A stretch of DNA of 64,000 nt from an uncultured Alphaproteobacteria bacterium (lineage in GTDB: Bacteria > Pseudomonadota > Alphaproteobacteria > Caulobacterales > Caulobacteraceae): contig CAIJOB010000032.1 in the NCBI GenBank assembly GCA_903822175.1, forward strand, positions 1-64,000, written 5' to 3'. A program made the translations under genes and the position numbers. The notes below the pieces were generated by a model, which was not told the origin of the DNA, searched no databases, and saw only the letters and a program-made list of their open reading frames with translations. This document shows, one piece after another, positions 1-9,073 of this stretch. Every line of letters starts with the position of its first letter. Position 1 is the stretch's first letter.

Positions 1-66
1 CGGGCCCACATCAAACGCCAGACCATCGAACATCGGCGCTTGCAGCACCGCAAAATCGCCGCCTAA
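1..66 (+). CDS. C-terminal fragment of an unidentified protein, possibly a transposase
   Basis: The first 21 codons of this frame stay open from the window edge and end in TAA at 64-66. The short tail is very basic and His/Arg/Lys rich (it ends HRKIAA). It lies just before a stretch that looks like an insertion-sequence end, so it may be the end of a transposase. This is inference: 21 residues cannot identify a family and the frame could be open by chance. Confidence 0.25.
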   Translation, partial: RAHIKRQTIEHRRLQHRKIAA

Positions 67-126
67 ATATCAACCCCAGATGAGGTCCACTCTCCGCTAA
101 ATCCGAACCCCAACTGTCTCAAAACA
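67..126. mobile_element. Possible terminal region of an insertion sequence
   Basis: About 60 bases between the stop of the left-edge frame and position 126 are lower in GC than the surroundings. They hold two similar short blocks (aaccccag near 71 and aaccccaa near 107) and end in ca, as many insertion-sequence ends do. A leftward frame with a good signal peptide is cut at this boundary. The other end and any target duplication lie outside the window, so the call is tentative. Confidence 0.25.
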
Positions 127-224
127 TCTGACGACGTACACCCGGTGACCTTCTGCGGCGGCTGCGCGCTCGCCGCCGTCGCCGCGATTCCCGCGCCCGC
201 CAGCACAGCGAGTTTTCGGCCCAT
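127..224 (-). pseudogene. Truncated secreted-protein gene (signal peptide only)
   Basis: Read leftward from an ATG at 224, the frame encodes MGRKLAVLAGAGIAATAASA and then QPPQKVTGC. That is a short basic N-terminus, an Ala/Gly/Leu hydrophobic core and an ASA-type signal peptidase site. The frame then runs into the lower-GC putative insertion-sequence end and stops at 63. I infer that the 5' end of an exported-protein gene was cut off by an insertion. The remaining bases 225-349 hold nothing else I can support. A genuine 53-residue secreted peptide is the alternative. Confidence 0.3.
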
Positions 225-349
225 ACCCACGTCAGCCTCCCATCGTTCGCCCAACACACTACGACGAAGCTAGCAGCGCCTTGGCCCTGGCTCCAGCCGC
301 CTATTCAGGCGCCACAGCCGCCGCTTCCCAAGAGCGCGGCGCCTGACTA

Positions 350-1111
350 ATGCTCGGGCTCCGGAACGGCGAGGATCAGGCTTCCAAGATGCGACCCATG
401 AGTTTCGCCGAAGCGCTGGAGGTGATGATCGCCATCCGCAACCAAGAGGTCGCGGGCAACGAGCAAGCAGCCTTCGTGAAGCACTGCCTGCGGTACGTCA
501 CAGACAGCCATGCCCAGTTCCTGCAGGACCTGTGGGTGACCTACGAATTGCCGGGCCTGCGGGACGGCTTCTTCGTGGAGTTCGGCGCCGCTGACGGGGT
601 GAAATCCTCGAACAGCTGCTACCTGGAGCGCGAGCTGGGCTGGAGCGGCATCCTGGCGGAGCCGGCGCGGATCTGGCGTGGAAAGCTCCACGCTGAGCGC
701 AACTGCTTCATCGACGAGCGCTGCGTCTGGACTGTGAGCGGCGAGCGGCTGATGTTCAATCAGCCGCGCATCGCGTTGCACTCCACCATTGACGCCTTCT
801 CCGACAGCGACAGCCTCGCGCACACCCGCCAGGACGGCGAACGCTACGAGGTCGAGACGGTCTCGCTGAACGACCTCCTGGCCCACTGGAAGGCGCCTTC
901 GCGGATCGACTACCTCTCGATGGACACCGAAGGCTCGGAATTGGCGATCCTGGAAGCCTTCGATTTTGGCCGCTACGACGTTCGCCTGATCAGCGTCGAG
1001 CACAACCACACCGACAAGCGCCAGCCGATCCTCGACCTGCTCACGGCCAAGGGCTTCCAGCGCAAGTTCGAGCGCCTGTCGAACGTCGACGACTGGTACG
1101 TAAAGGCCTGA
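350..1111 (+). CDS. FkbM family SAM-dependent methyltransferase
   Basis: Probable methyltransferase of the FkbM type, a family that O-methylates sugars or secondary metabolites. A helical N-terminal part of about 65 residues precedes the Rossmann fold. The SAM-binding strand and loop read FFVEFGAADGVKSSNS, and the later strand DYLSMDTEGSELAILEAFDF is the family's conserved acidic block. The final residues DDWYVKA match the usual FkbM end. Internal ATGs at 389 and 398 are alternative starts; no ribosome binding site clearly decides. It stands alone before ggt, so the substrate cannot be read from context. Confidence 0.85.
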   Translation: MLGLRNGEDQASKMRPMSFAEALEVMIAIRNQEVAGNEQAAFVKHCLRYVTDSHAQFLQDLWVTYELPGLRDGFFVEFGAADGVKSSNSCYLERELGWSGILAEPARIWRGKLHAERNCFIDERCVWTVSGERLMFNQPRIALHSTIDAFSDSDSLAHTRQDGERYEVETVSLNDLLAHWKAPSRIDYLSMDTEGSELAILEAFDFGRYDVRLISVEHNHTDKRQPILDLLTAKGFQRKFERLSNVDDWYVKA

Positions 1112-1214
1112 ACCCGGCGGCGTGCCAGTCTTTGGGCGGGGCGATCAGGTTGCGGAGCGCGGGGCGGGCGTGCGAAGGCTCAGCTGCAACATTTGGTCCG
1201 GAGTTCCCCGACAC

Positions 1215-2927
1215 GTGAACGTCTCCAAGCGTCTCCTGCCCCTCGGCCTTGCCGCCGCTGTCGCCGCCTCGGTGGCTGCTGTCCCGCTGCTGGTCCACGG
1301 GGCGCCGGAAAAGGGCCCGACGGCCATGGTCGCCGCCGCCGAACCCGACGCGGTGGAGGCGGGCCTGAAGGTGCTGAAAGCCGGCGGCTCGGCGGTCGAC
1401 GCTGCGGTCGCCGTGCAGGCGGTGCTGGGCCTGGAAGAGCCGCAGAGCTCCGGCCTCGGCGGCGGCTCGTTCATGACCTTCTACGACGCCAAGACCCACA
1501 AGGTGACCGCCTACAACGGCCGCGAGAAGGCGCCGGCGGGAGCCACGCCCGAACTGTTCTACGGTCCCGACGGCAAGCCCATGCCCAAGGGCCAGGCGAT
1601 CGTCGGCGGGCGCTCGGCCGGCGTGCCCGGCGCGATCGCCATGCTCTACCTGGCGCAGAGCCAGCATGGGAAATTGCCATGGTCGAGCCTCTTCAATGAT
1701 GCTGAGCACCTGGCGGCCGACGGCTTCCACGTGCCGGCCCGGATGGCCGCCTCGGCGGCGTCCAACGCGCCCCAGGCCAAGCAGCCCGACGCCATCGCCT
1801 ACTTCACCAAGCCCGACGGGACCAAGGTGCAGACCGGCGATGTGATGAAGAACCCCGCCTACGCCGACACCCTGCGCAAGATCGCCGCCCAGGGCCCCAA
1901 GGCAATCCTGGAAGGCCCGATCGCCGCTGAGATCGTCGCCAAGCTGCATCAGGGGCCCTACCCCAGCGCCATGACCCTGCAGGACCTGGCGAGCTACAAG
2001 CCCAAGGCGACCGAAGCCGTCTGCCGGCCCTACCGCGAATACACCGTCTGCACGCCCCCGGCGCCGTCCGGCGGGCCGGCGGTGCTCGAAGGCCTGGGCA
2101 TCCTGCAGCGCACCGACATCGACAAGCACCCGAACGACGCCCAGGGCTGGTACCTGTTCAGTCAGGCGAGCCGGCTGATGTACGCCGACCGCGACCGCTA
2201 CTACGGCGACCCCGACTTCGTCGACGTGCCAATGGAGGGCCTGCTGGCCCCCGACTATCTCGACAAGCGCGCCAAGCTGATCCTCGCCGACAAGGCCGGC
2301 CCGCCGCCGGCGCCGGGCAATCCCAAGGGCGCCGGCGTCCGCGCACCCGACCGCACCCAGGAGCCCGGCGGCACCACCCACCTGGTGATCGTCGACAAGG
2401 ACGGCAACGCGGTTTCCATGACCACCACGGTCGAGAGCATCTTCGGCGACGGCAAGATGGTCGGCGGCTTCTTCCTCAACAATCAGCTCACCGACTTCTC
2501 CTTCCAGCCGAAGGATCAGGACGGCGCGCCCGCCGCCAATGCGCCGGCCGGTGGCAAGCGGCCGCGCTCGTCGATGGCCCCGGCCATCGTGCTCGACAAA
2601 CAGGGCCGTTTCGTCGCCGGCGCCGGCTCGCCGGGCGGGCCGTCGATCATCGCCTTCAACCTGAAGGTCCTGGTGGGTCTGCTGGACTGGAAGCTGCCGC
2701 CGCAGGAGGCCGTCGCGCTCCCCAACCTGATCGCCTTCGACACTCTTTACGCCTCCGAGCCTGCAAAATTCCCGCCGGGCGTGGTCGCGGCGCTGGCGGC
2801 CAAGGGCGTCGCCGTGCGCGGCGGCGGCTTCGGCGAAGGCTCCGGCGAACAGGCGATCAAGGCGACGCCCAATGGCTTGCTCGGCGGCGCGGACCCCCGC
2901 CGCGAAGGCGTGGCGCGCGGGTACTAG
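1215..2927 (+). CDS. ggt: Gamma-glutamyltransferase (gamma-glutamyltranspeptidase)
   Basis: Periplasmic Ntn-hydrolase that cleaves the gamma-glutamyl bond of glutathione and related compounds and is made as a self-cleaving precursor. I place the start at the GTG at 1215, because the protein then begins with a clear signal peptide (basic MNVSKR, Leu/Ala core, cleavage near VHG-AP); the longer frame from 1122 adds an unlikely leader. The new N-terminal nucleophile is the first Thr of GGTTHLVIVD, about residue 387. The glycine-rich block PRSSMAPAIV and GSPGGP of the small subunit follow. The stop shares CTAG with the convergent kinase gene. Length is normal. Confidence 0.93.
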   Translation: MNVSKRLLPLGLAAAVAASVAAVPLLVHGAPEKGPTAMVAAAEPDAVEAGLKVLKAGGSAVDAAVAVQAVLGLEEPQSSGLGGGSFMTFYDAKTHKVTAYNGREKAPAGATPELFYGPDGKPMPKGQAIVGGRSAGVPGAIAMLYLAQSQHGKLPWSSLFNDAEHLAADGFHVPARMAASAASNAPQAKQPDAIAYFTKPDGTKVQTGDVMKNPAYADTLRKIAAQGPKAILEGPIAAEIVAKLHQGPYPSAMTLQDLASYKPKATEAVCRPYREYTVCTPPAPSGGPAVLEGLGILQRTDIDKHPNDAQGWYLFSQASRLMYADRDRYYGDPDFVDVPMEGLLAPDYLDKRAKLILADKAGPPPAPGNPKGAGVRAPDRTQEPGGTTHLVIVDKDGNAVSMTTTVESIFGDGKMVGGFFLNNQLTDFSFQPKDQDGAPAANAPAGGKRPRSSMAPAIVLDKQGRFVAGAGSPGGPSIIAFNLKVLVGLLDWKLPPQEAVALPNLIAFDTLYASEPAKFPPGVVAALAAKGVAVRGGGFGEGSGEQAIKATPNGLLGGADPRREGVARGY

Positions 2928-4411
2928 GCGGTCTTCGCCGTCCGCTTACGCCCGGGCGATGGCTCAGGCGCGCCCGGTAGTCTGAGCTCAAAGGTCGAGC
3001 CTTCTGGGCCGGACTCGGCGAGCGTCAGGTCACCGCCGTGGCCCTGGGCCAGTTCGCGGGCGATCGCCAGGCCCAGACCCGTGCTGTCCGGCCGGCCCGA
3101 CCCGGCGAAGGGCTGGAACAGCCGCTCGCGCAGCCGCTCCGGCACGCCAGGCCCATTGTCGGTCAGCCGCACCAGGCTGGTCTCGCCCACCCGCGTCAGG
3201 CTCACCGAGATGCGGCCAGGCGTGGTGCGCCCCTCCTGGTGCTCGATCGCCTCGCGGGCGTTGCGCAGCAGATTGGCCAGGATGCGGTGCAGTTGGTCGG
3301 GGTCGGCGCTGACCCGCTCGGCCGCGGCGATCTTGGATGTCAGCGTCACCCCGCGCTCGGCCAGCCTGGCCTCTTCCGCGGCCGAGGCGACCGCGGCGGC
3401 CAGCGGCACGGGCCGGGGCTCCGGCGCCGCCTCCTGGGTCTTGCCATAGGCCAGCACGCCCGAGGCCAGCTTCACCGCCCGGTCCAGAGCGCGCTCCAGC
3501 CTCGGCAGGGCCTGGCTTACCTTGGGGTCCTTCAGCGCCGCCAGCCGCTCGGAGGCGATCTGGGCGCTGGTCAGCATGTTCTTCAGGTCGTGGTTGATCT
3601 TCGCCACCGCCTCGCCCAGCGCCGCCAACCGCGCGCGGGAATTGAGCGCGGCGCGCAGGTCGGCCTGCATGCGGTCGAGCTCGGCCTCGGCGCGCCCGAT
3701 CTCGTCGCGGCGGCCGGACAGCGGCACGCGGGCCCCGGCGTCCTCCGGATCGGCGCGGAACCGCTCCATGGCGTTGGTGATCCGCTGCATGGGCCGCACC
3801 AGGAAGAGGTTCAGCGACAGATAGACCACCGCGCCCACGCCGCTGGTCAGGACGGCCGCCACCAGCAGCAGCTTCCAGAGATAGGACACCAGCTCGCGCC
3901 TCAGCTCGGCGTCGGGCGCGACGATCTCCACGAACTCGGCGGTGCGGTAGATGCCGGGCTTGGCGATCACCCGCACATAGCCGCCCTCGCCGCCGAACAG
4001 GGTCTGGAAGGGCGCCGCCAGCCACGACAGCGGGTCCTGCGACCGCAGATCGACCACGTAGGGTGTGCGCTTCAGCACCGGGCCTGGGAGGATCGGGATA
4101 CGGGCGCCATCAGTCTGGATCGCCACGCGCACCACGCCCGCCCCGTCGAGCAGCTGCGCCGCCACCCGCTGCGAGACCTTCTTGTTGGGGGCCACGTCCG
4201 GCGCCATGGACGCCAGCTCACCGGCCCGGGTGCGGTCGAGCAGCCACTTGGCCTCGAAGGACGCCAGCGCGGGCGGCACCGCGCAGACCCCGGCCAGGAC
4301 GGCGAACAGGATGGTGAGCGTCAGCAGGCGCGCCGAAAGACCGCCCGGCCAGAAGAAGCGGGGCCTCCCGGGCCTGTCGAGCTCCTGCGGCGTAGGGGCG
4401 GGGTCCGCCAT
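2924..4411 (-). CDS. Membrane-bound sensor histidine kinase
   Basis: Two-component sensor kinase of about 495 residues. The first membrane segment lies near residues 20-45, a periplasmic sensor part follows, the second segment is near 180-205 (VVYLSLNLFLV), then a HAMP linker. The phosphoacceptor is His274 in KINHDLKN. The N box (NLLRNAREAIEH), G1 (DNGPGVPE) and G2 (STGLGLAIAREL) boxes of the ATPase domain are intact. I chose the ATG at 4411 because gagg sits just upstream; a longer frame reaches 4471. No response regulator is adjacent, so it is an orphan here and its signal is unknown. It ends in a 4-bp stop overlap with ggt. Confidence 0.88.
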   Translation of the reverse strand: MADPAPTPQELDRPGRPRFFWPGGLSARLLTLTILFAVLAGVCAVPPALASFEAKWLLDRTRAGELASMAPDVAPNKKVSQRVAAQLLDGAGVVRVAIQTDGARIPILPGPVLKRTPYVVDLRSQDPLSWLAAPFQTLFGGEGGYVRVIAKPGIYRTAEFVEIVAPDAELRRELVSYLWKLLLVAAVLTSGVGAVVYLSLNLFLVRPMQRITNAMERFRADPEDAGARVPLSGRRDEIGRAEAELDRMQADLRAALNSRARLAALGEAVAKINHDLKNMLTSAQIASERLAALKDPKVSQALPRLERALDRAVKLASGVLAYGKTQEAAPEPRPVPLAAAVASAAEEARLAERGVTLTSKIAAAERVSADPDQLHRILANLLRNAREAIEHQEGRTTPGRISVSLTRVGETSLVRLTDNGPGVPERLRERLFQPFAGSGRPDSTGLGLAIARELAQGHGGDLTLAESGPEGSTFELRLPGAPEPSPGRKRTAKTA

Positions 4412-4501
4412 GATCCTCAACGAGTTAATGCAGCGTGGCCGCTTCGGCAACGCGAGGGGCGGTCTCTGCAAGCTTTGGGCCTCTTACGGCCACTAGAACG
4501 C

Positions 4502-5542
4502 CTAGTGTGCGCCCACCGCCGCATCCACTGAAGCAAAGCCGTCGGCGCGCAGGCGCTGCGCCAGGTCGTGCTTGATGCGGCCGACCAGACCGGGGCCTTC
4601 GAACACCAGGGCGGAATAGAGCTGCACGGCGCAGGCGCCAGCGCGGATCTTGGCATAGGCGTCGGCGCCCGACCCGATCCCGCCGACCCCGATCAGCGCC
4701 AGCCGTCCCGCCGAGGCCTGGGCGAACTCACCCAGCACCCGGGTGGAAAGGTCCGTGAGCGGCGCCCCGGAAAGCCCGCCCGCCTCGCCGGCGAACCGCG
4801 ACGCCAGCGTCGGGCGCGAGACGGTGGTGTTGGAGACGATGATCCCGGCCAGGCCCTGCGCCAGGCAGGTCTCGACCATGGTCTCCACCTCGCCCGCATC
4901 GAGGTCCGGCGCCACCTTCAGGAACATCGGCACGCGGCACGCGGCCGGCAGGGCGTCACGCGCCGCCGCCAGCCGGCCCAGCAGTTCCTCCAGCGCCGCC
5001 TTGGTCTGCAGCGCGCGCAGGCCCGGCGTGTTGGGCGAGGAGATGTTGATGGTGAAATAGGACGCCAGCCCCCACAGCCGCGTCAGGCCCGTCACATAGT
5101 CGCCGATGCGGTCCTGCGAATCCTTGTTGGCCCCGATGTTGGCCCCGATGATCCCCGGACCCCTCGCGGCAAGCCGTCCAGCGAAAGCTTCCAGCCCCCG
5201 GTTGTTGAAGCCCATTCGGTTGATCACCGCCCGGTCCTCGCTCAGCCGGAACAGCCGGGGCCGCGGATTGCCGGCCTGTGGCAGGGGCGTCACCGTCCCG
5301 CACTCCACGAACCCGAAGCCAGTCCGCAGCATCGGTCCGAACACCTGGGCGTCCTTGTCGAAGCCGGGCGCGAGACCCACCGGGTTGGGCAGCGACAGGC
5401 CAGCCACCGTCGTCGCCAGGATCGGGTCGTCGCCGCCGCCCACCGGCCCCAGGCCGAGCCTCAAGCCCCGCAAGGCCCAGCCGTGAGCGTCTTCCGGGTC
5501 GAGGCCACGGAGCGCCCAGGTCGCCGCGCCGTGCAGGTTCAC
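4502..5542 (-). CDS. pyrD: Dihydroorotate dehydrogenase (quinone), class 2
   Basis: Membrane-associated flavoenzyme that oxidises dihydroorotate to orotate with quinone as acceptor, the fourth step of pyrimidine synthesis. Class 2 features are present: the N-terminal amphipathic extension, PVGLAPGFDKDAQ, the FMN-binding NRMGFNNRG, the catalytic-Ser loop INISSPNTPGLR and the phosphate-binding GVGGIGSGADAY. At 346 residues it is full length. It is the last gene of a three-gene leftward operon and overlaps the DUF952 gene by 4 bp (ATGA), so it is probably translationally coupled. Confidence 0.96.
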   Translation of the reverse strand: MNLHGAATWALRGLDPEDAHGWALRGLRLGLGPVGGGDDPILATTVAGLSLPNPVGLAPGFDKDAQVFGPMLRTGFGFVECGTVTPLPQAGNPRPRLFRLSEDRAVINRMGFNNRGLEAFAGRLAARGPGIIGANIGANKDSQDRIGDYVTGLTRLWGLASYFTINISSPNTPGLRALQTKAALEELLGRLAAARDALPAACRVPMFLKVAPDLDAGEVETMVETCLAQGLAGIIVSNTTVSRPTLASRFAGEAGGLSGAPLTDLSTRVLGEFAQASAGRLALIGVGGIGSGADAYAKIRAGACAVQLYSALVFEGPGLVGRIKHDLAQRLRADGFASVDAAVGAH

Positions 5543-5877
5543 GACAAGTCGCCGAGCACCGGCGTCCCGTCAGCCCCCAGCGGCGCCTGCGTCACATAGC
5601 GGACGAGGCTGGCGGCCAGCGCGCCGTAGAGGTGCGGAAAATCTTCACCGCCGCGCGACGGCTCCCAGCGCAACGCCTCGCCCAGGTCGTCGGCCTCGAC
5701 CTCCAGCACGACGAGGTCCGCCTGGCCGGCGAAATGACGCCGCGCCGTCTCCTGCGCCTGGGCGGCGGTGGAAAAGTGGATGAAGCCGTCCTGCAGATCC
5801 AGCGGCGAGCCCTCGTAGCGCCCGGCCTCGTGCGCCGCGGTCCAGTCGGCGCGGGGCAGGATCTTGTAGATCCTCAA
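5539..5877 (-). CDS. DUF952 domain-containing protein
   Basis: A 112-residue protein of the DUF952 family. The family opening is seen in YKILPRADW, then DGFIHFSTAAQAQETARRHF and the late block DFPHLYGALAASLV. The fold is thought to resemble ADP-ribosyl transferase or RNA 2'-phosphotransferase-like proteins, but its activity is unknown to me. It sits between a SixA-type phosphatase and pyrD with 4-bp overlaps on both sides, so the three genes form one transcript. Confidence 0.88.
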   Translation of the reverse strand: MRIYKILPRADWTAAHEAGRYEGSPLDLQDGFIHFSTAAQAQETARRHFAGQADLVVLEVEADDLGEALRWEPSRGGEDFPHLYGALAASLVRYVTQAPLGADGTPVLGDLS

Positions 5878-6383
5878 TCGCCTCGCCCCAGGTCGCCTTG
5901 CGGAAAGAACAGGCCGTCGAAGTGCGGCCGGCCATTGTCGTCGAACAGGAACACCGCGGCTGCCGCCGTCGGGAACTGCCGCGCAGCGCGGCTTATCAGC
6001 GACGCCGGCGCCGCGCCCTCGGTGAGGAGGCGCACCGCCAGCTCTTGCAGGCCCGGATTGTGGCCCACCACCATCACAGTCCCGGCGCTCGCGCCGGCCT
6101 GCGCCGCGGCATGGCGAACGGCCCCGGAATCGGCGTGATAGAGCTCGTCATCGAAGCGCGCCTTGGCCTTGGGGAAATGCGGCTCGGCGGCGGCCCAGGT
6201 CTCGCGCGTGCGCATGGCCGTGGAGACCAGCACCACGTCAGGCAGGAAGCCCAGATCGGCCAGCCGCGCGGCCATCTCCGCCGACTCGGCCTGGCCGCGC
6301 GGCGCCAGATGGCGGTCGAAGTCCTCGCCGCTGGCGGACTCCGGCTCGGCCTTGCCGTGGCGCAAAAGGATCAGCCGGTCCAT
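5874..6383 (-). CDS. SixA-type histidine phosphatase family protein
   Basis: Histidine phosphatase of the SixA branch, 169 residues. The catalytic motif LLRHGKAE lies at the very N-terminus (nucleophile His9, with Arg8). The second active-site part is VVGHNPGLQELA with its conserved His. The substrate could be a phosphohistidine on a phosphorelay or PTS protein, as for E. coli SixA, but substrates differ widely in this superfamily. It is the first gene of the operon with DUF952 and pyrD and is divergent from metX, 100 bp away. Confidence 0.88.
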   Translation of the reverse strand: MDRLILLRHGKAEPESASGEDFDRHLAPRGQAESAEMAARLADLGFLPDVVLVSTAMRTRETWAAAEPHFPKAKARFDDELYHADSGAVRHAAAQAGASAGTVMVVGHNPGLQELAVRLLTEGAAPASLISRAARQFPTAAAAVFLFDDNGRPHFDGLFFPQGDLGRGD

Positions 6384-6483
6384 CGACGCTCCACCCTCGA
6401 TTCCTTTCTTCTAGCCGCGCACGCCGCCCCTGCGAAGCCGCCACAGCATTGACTCACCGCGGTCCTGGCGGTCCAAGGCGCCC

Positions 6484-7638
6484 ATGGACGCAAGCACGGA
6501 GACCGTGGCGGGCGGCGAGACGGGCGGCGGGACGTGGAAGTTCCCGGCGAACAAGCCCCTGCGCCTGGAGTCTGGCGCCACGCTCAGCCCCTTGGAAGTG
6601 GCCTACAAGACCTATGGCCGGCTCAACGAGGCCAAGACCAACGCCGTCCTCATCTGCCACGCCCTGACCGGCGACCAGCATGCGGGCTCGGTCAATCCGG
6701 TGACCGGCCGGCCCGGCTGGTGGGATAGCGTGATCGGCCCCGGCCTGCCGCTGGATCCCGAACGCTATTTCATCATCGCCACCAATGTGGTCGGCGGCTG
6801 CATGGGCTCGACCGGGCCGGCCTCGACCAACCCGAAGACCGGCCAGCCCTATGGCCTGGCCTTCCCGGTGATCACCATCGCCGACATGGTCCGCGCCCAG
6901 GCCATGCTGATCGAGGCGCTCGGCATCGACACCCTGTTCGCCGTGGTCGGCGGTTCCATGGGCGGCATGCAGGTGCTGCAGTGGGCGGCGGACTATCCGC
7001 AGAAGCTGTTCTCCGCCGTCTGCGTGGCCGCCGCGCCCCGACACTCGGCCCAGAACATCGCCTTCCACGAGGTTGGCCGCCAGGCGATCATGGCCGATCC
7101 CGACTGGCGCGGCGGAGCTTACGAAAGCCAAGGCGTGCGCCCGGAAAAGGGCCTGGCGGTCGCCCGCATGGCCGCCCACATCACCTATCTCTCCGAGCCC
7201 GCCCTGCAGCGCAAATTCGGCCGCGAGCTGCAGCGGGACGGCCTCTCATGGGGCTTCGACGCCGACTTCCAGGTGGAGAGCTACCTGCGCCACCAGGGGA
7301 CCAGTTTCGTCGACCGCTTCGACGCCAACTCCTACCTCTACATCACCCGAGCGCTCGACTACTTCGACCTCGCCGCCCAGCACGGCGGCGTGCTCGCCCA
7401 GGCGTTCCAGACGGCGCGGGCAGTACGTTTCTGTGTGCTCTCCTTCTCGTCCGACTGGCTCTATCCGACCGCCGAGAGCCGCGACATCGTCCGCGCGCTG
7501 AACGCCGCCGGCTGCCGCGCCTCCTTCGCCGAGATCGAGACCGACAAGGGCCACGACGCCTTCTTCCTCGACGAGCCGCAGCTCGACGCGACGCTGCGCG
7601 GCTTCTTCGCCTCGACCGCCCAGGCGAGAGGGCTCTGA
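6484..7638 (+). CDS. metX: Homoserine O-acyltransferase MetX
   Basis: Alpha/beta-hydrolase that acylates homoserine, the first committed step of methionine synthesis. Full length at 384 residues. Family motifs include the early block [10 protein letters not shown], the nucleophile elbow [10 protein letters not shown] (Ser158), the Asp in SSDWLYPT and the His in DKGHDAFF. MetX proteins are mostly acetyltransferases, but some use succinyl-CoA; I cannot decide the acyl donor from this reading. It overlaps metW by one base (TGATG), the classic metXW pair. I looked for a SAM riboswitch in the 100 bp upstream and saw none. Confidence 0.95.
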   Translation: MDASTETVAGGETGGGTWKFPANKPLRLESGATLSPLEVAYKTYGRLNEAKTNAVLICHALTGDQHAGSVNPVTGRPGWWDSVIGPGLPLDPERYFIIATNVVGGCMGSTGPASTNPKTGQPYGLAFPVITIADMVRAQAMLIEALGIDTLFAVVGGSMGGMQVLQWAADYPQKLFSAVCVAAAPRHSAQNIAFHEVGRQAIMADPDWRGGAYESQGVRPEKGLAVARMAAHITYLSEPALQRKFGRELQRDGLSWGFDADFQVESYLRHQGTSFVDRFDANSYLYITRALDYFDLAAQHGGVLAQAFQTARAVRFCVLSFSSDWLYPTAESRDIVRALNAAGCRASFAEIETDKGHDAFFLDEPQLDATLRGFFASTAQARGL

Positions 7639-8348
7639 TGTCCGCGCGCCGCGAGGACTTCGCCGAGATCCTGCGGCTGGTGCGTCCAGGCGCCCGGGTG
7701 CTGGACGTCGGCTGCGAGGACGGCGAACTGCTGGAACTGCTGACCCGCGAGAAGCAAGTCGACGGCCAGGGCCTGGAGATCAGCCCCGCCGGCGTCGCCG
7801 CCTGCCTCGCCAAGGGCCTGGCGGTGGTGCAGGGCGACGGCGACCGCGACCTCGACCACTTCCCGACCCGGGCCTTCGACTACGCGATCCTGAGCAAGAC
7901 CTTGCAGCAGATGCGCGAGCCCCGGCATGTGCTCTCCGAACTCTTGCGCATCGCCGACCAGGCCATCGTCTCGGTCCCGAACTTCGGCCACTGGCGGATG
8001 CGGGTGTCGCTGATGGCGCGGGGCCGGATGCCGGAGACCCGGGCGCTGCCCGATCCCTGGTGGTCGACGCCGAACATCCACCTCTGCACGCTGCGCGACT
8101 TCACCGACCTCTGCCGCGAACTGGACCTGCGGGTCGACGCTTGCGCGGCGCTCTCCGGCGGCAAGAGCGCGCGGCCGATCCAGCCCGATGGCCTGTTGGA
8201 AAACTGGCGCTCCGAGACCGCGCTCTTCCTGCTCAGCCGCCGCCCCGAGGCCCGCCCGGAGGCGACGCCGCAGAATCTCTTCGGCGAGGTCGAACTGCCA
8301 AAGCCTGATGCGCCCGCGCCGGTGCGCCGCCGTCGAACCAAGGCCTAG
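7638..8348 (+). CDS. metW: Methionine biosynthesis protein MetW
   Basis: MetW is a methyltransferase-fold protein that in many proteobacteria works with MetX. The true start is the ATG at 7638, overlapping the metX stop, giving 236 residues; the same frame runs open further upstream inside metX but that part is not coding. The SAM-type glycine loop is VLDVGCEDGELL. MetW-typical blocks include DYAILSKTLQQMREP, VPNFGHWRMR and LPDPWWSTPNIHLCT. The C-terminal 35 residues are Pro/Arg rich and look disordered. Confidence 0.95.
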   Translation: MSARREDFAEILRLVRPGARVLDVGCEDGELLELLTREKQVDGQGLEISPAGVAACLAKGLAVVQGDGDRDLDHFPTRAFDYAILSKTLQQMREPRHVLSELLRIADQAIVSVPNFGHWRMRVSLMARGRMPETRALPDPWWSTPNIHLCTLRDFTDLCRELDLRVDACAALSGGKSARPIQPDGLLENWRSETALFLLSRRPEARPEATPQNLFGEVELPKPDAPAPVRRRRTKA

Positions 8349-8419
8349 AAGGCTTTCCTCCCGCGCTCCACGAGTGCAGAGTACATCTGTATCATCGGCG
8401 GTCTGACGGAGATCGAAAC

Positions 8420-9055
8420 ATGGGGATCTGGACCGGCGTGTGGACGACCGCAGCCGCCTGCGGCCTTGGGCTGGCGATGGCTAGCCCGACCCACGCCGCC
8501 GAACCGGCGCCGCCTCTGACGTCCACGCCGAGCGTGTCCGAACTGGTGGTCACCGCCACGCGCGCTGTGTCCGAACTGACGGTGACGGCGCAGGCCAAGT
8601 GCCTTCCGCCGGAACGCGGCGCCGAACGCGCGGAGCGGCCGAAGGTGGTCAGCTCGTTCCCAGGGCGAGGCGCGGTGGTGCGGCCCGGCCTCCTGGTGGT
8701 GAAGCTGACCTTCGACCGGCCCATGGCCTGCGAAGGCCGCTTCGAGGACGCGCCGCCGCTGCCCAATCCGTGCCAGGGCGCCGGGCGCATGCTGTTGAGC
8801 TATGACCGGCGCACGGTCCGCACCGTCTGCGAGGTCGAGCCCGGCCGCCACTACGGCTTCTCGGTGGGCGAGGACCCGCAGGCCAAGACCTTCATCGGCC
8901 TGGCCGGTCTGCCGGCCCTGCCCGCGCGGATCGCCTTCTCGACTTCCGACGGGCCAGCGATCTCGAGCGTCTGCGACGCCCTGGCCCAGGATCCCGAGAC
9001 CGCCGCCGATCTGCGCCGTCGGGGCAAGGCGTGCTCGGACGCGCCGACGCCCTAG
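8420..9055 (+). CDS. Secreted protein with Ig-like fold and paired TonB-box-like motifs
   Basis: A 211-residue exported protein I do not recognise by name. A signal peptide ends at about residue 27 (THAAEPA). Next comes a tandem pair, VSELVVTATR and VSELTVTAQ, resembling the TonB-box consensus found in Caulobacteraceae TonB-dependent receptors. The remainder (VVSSFPGRGAVVRPGLLVVKLTFDRPM) reads like a bacterial Ig-like beta-sandwich. Five or six Cys residues could form periplasmic disulfides. It is monocistronic, ending 18 bp from a convergent gene. Confidence 0.72.
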   Translation: MGIWTGVWTTAAACGLGLAMASPTHAAEPAPPLTSTPSVSELVVTATRAVSELTVTAQAKCLPPERGAERAERPKVVSSFPGRGAVVRPGLLVVKLTFDRPMACEGRFEDAPPLPNPCQGAGRMLLSYDRRTVRTVCEVEPGRHYGFSVGEDPQAKTFIGLAGLPALPARIAFSTSDGPAISSVCDALAQDPETAADLRRRGKACSDAPTP

Positions 9056-9073
9056 GGCGCGCTTGGGGCGATA

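Noticed and set aside
6384..6483. SAM riboswitch before metX
   Set aside because: I looked for a SAM-II type pseudoknot in the 100 bp upstream and found no matching conserved blocks.
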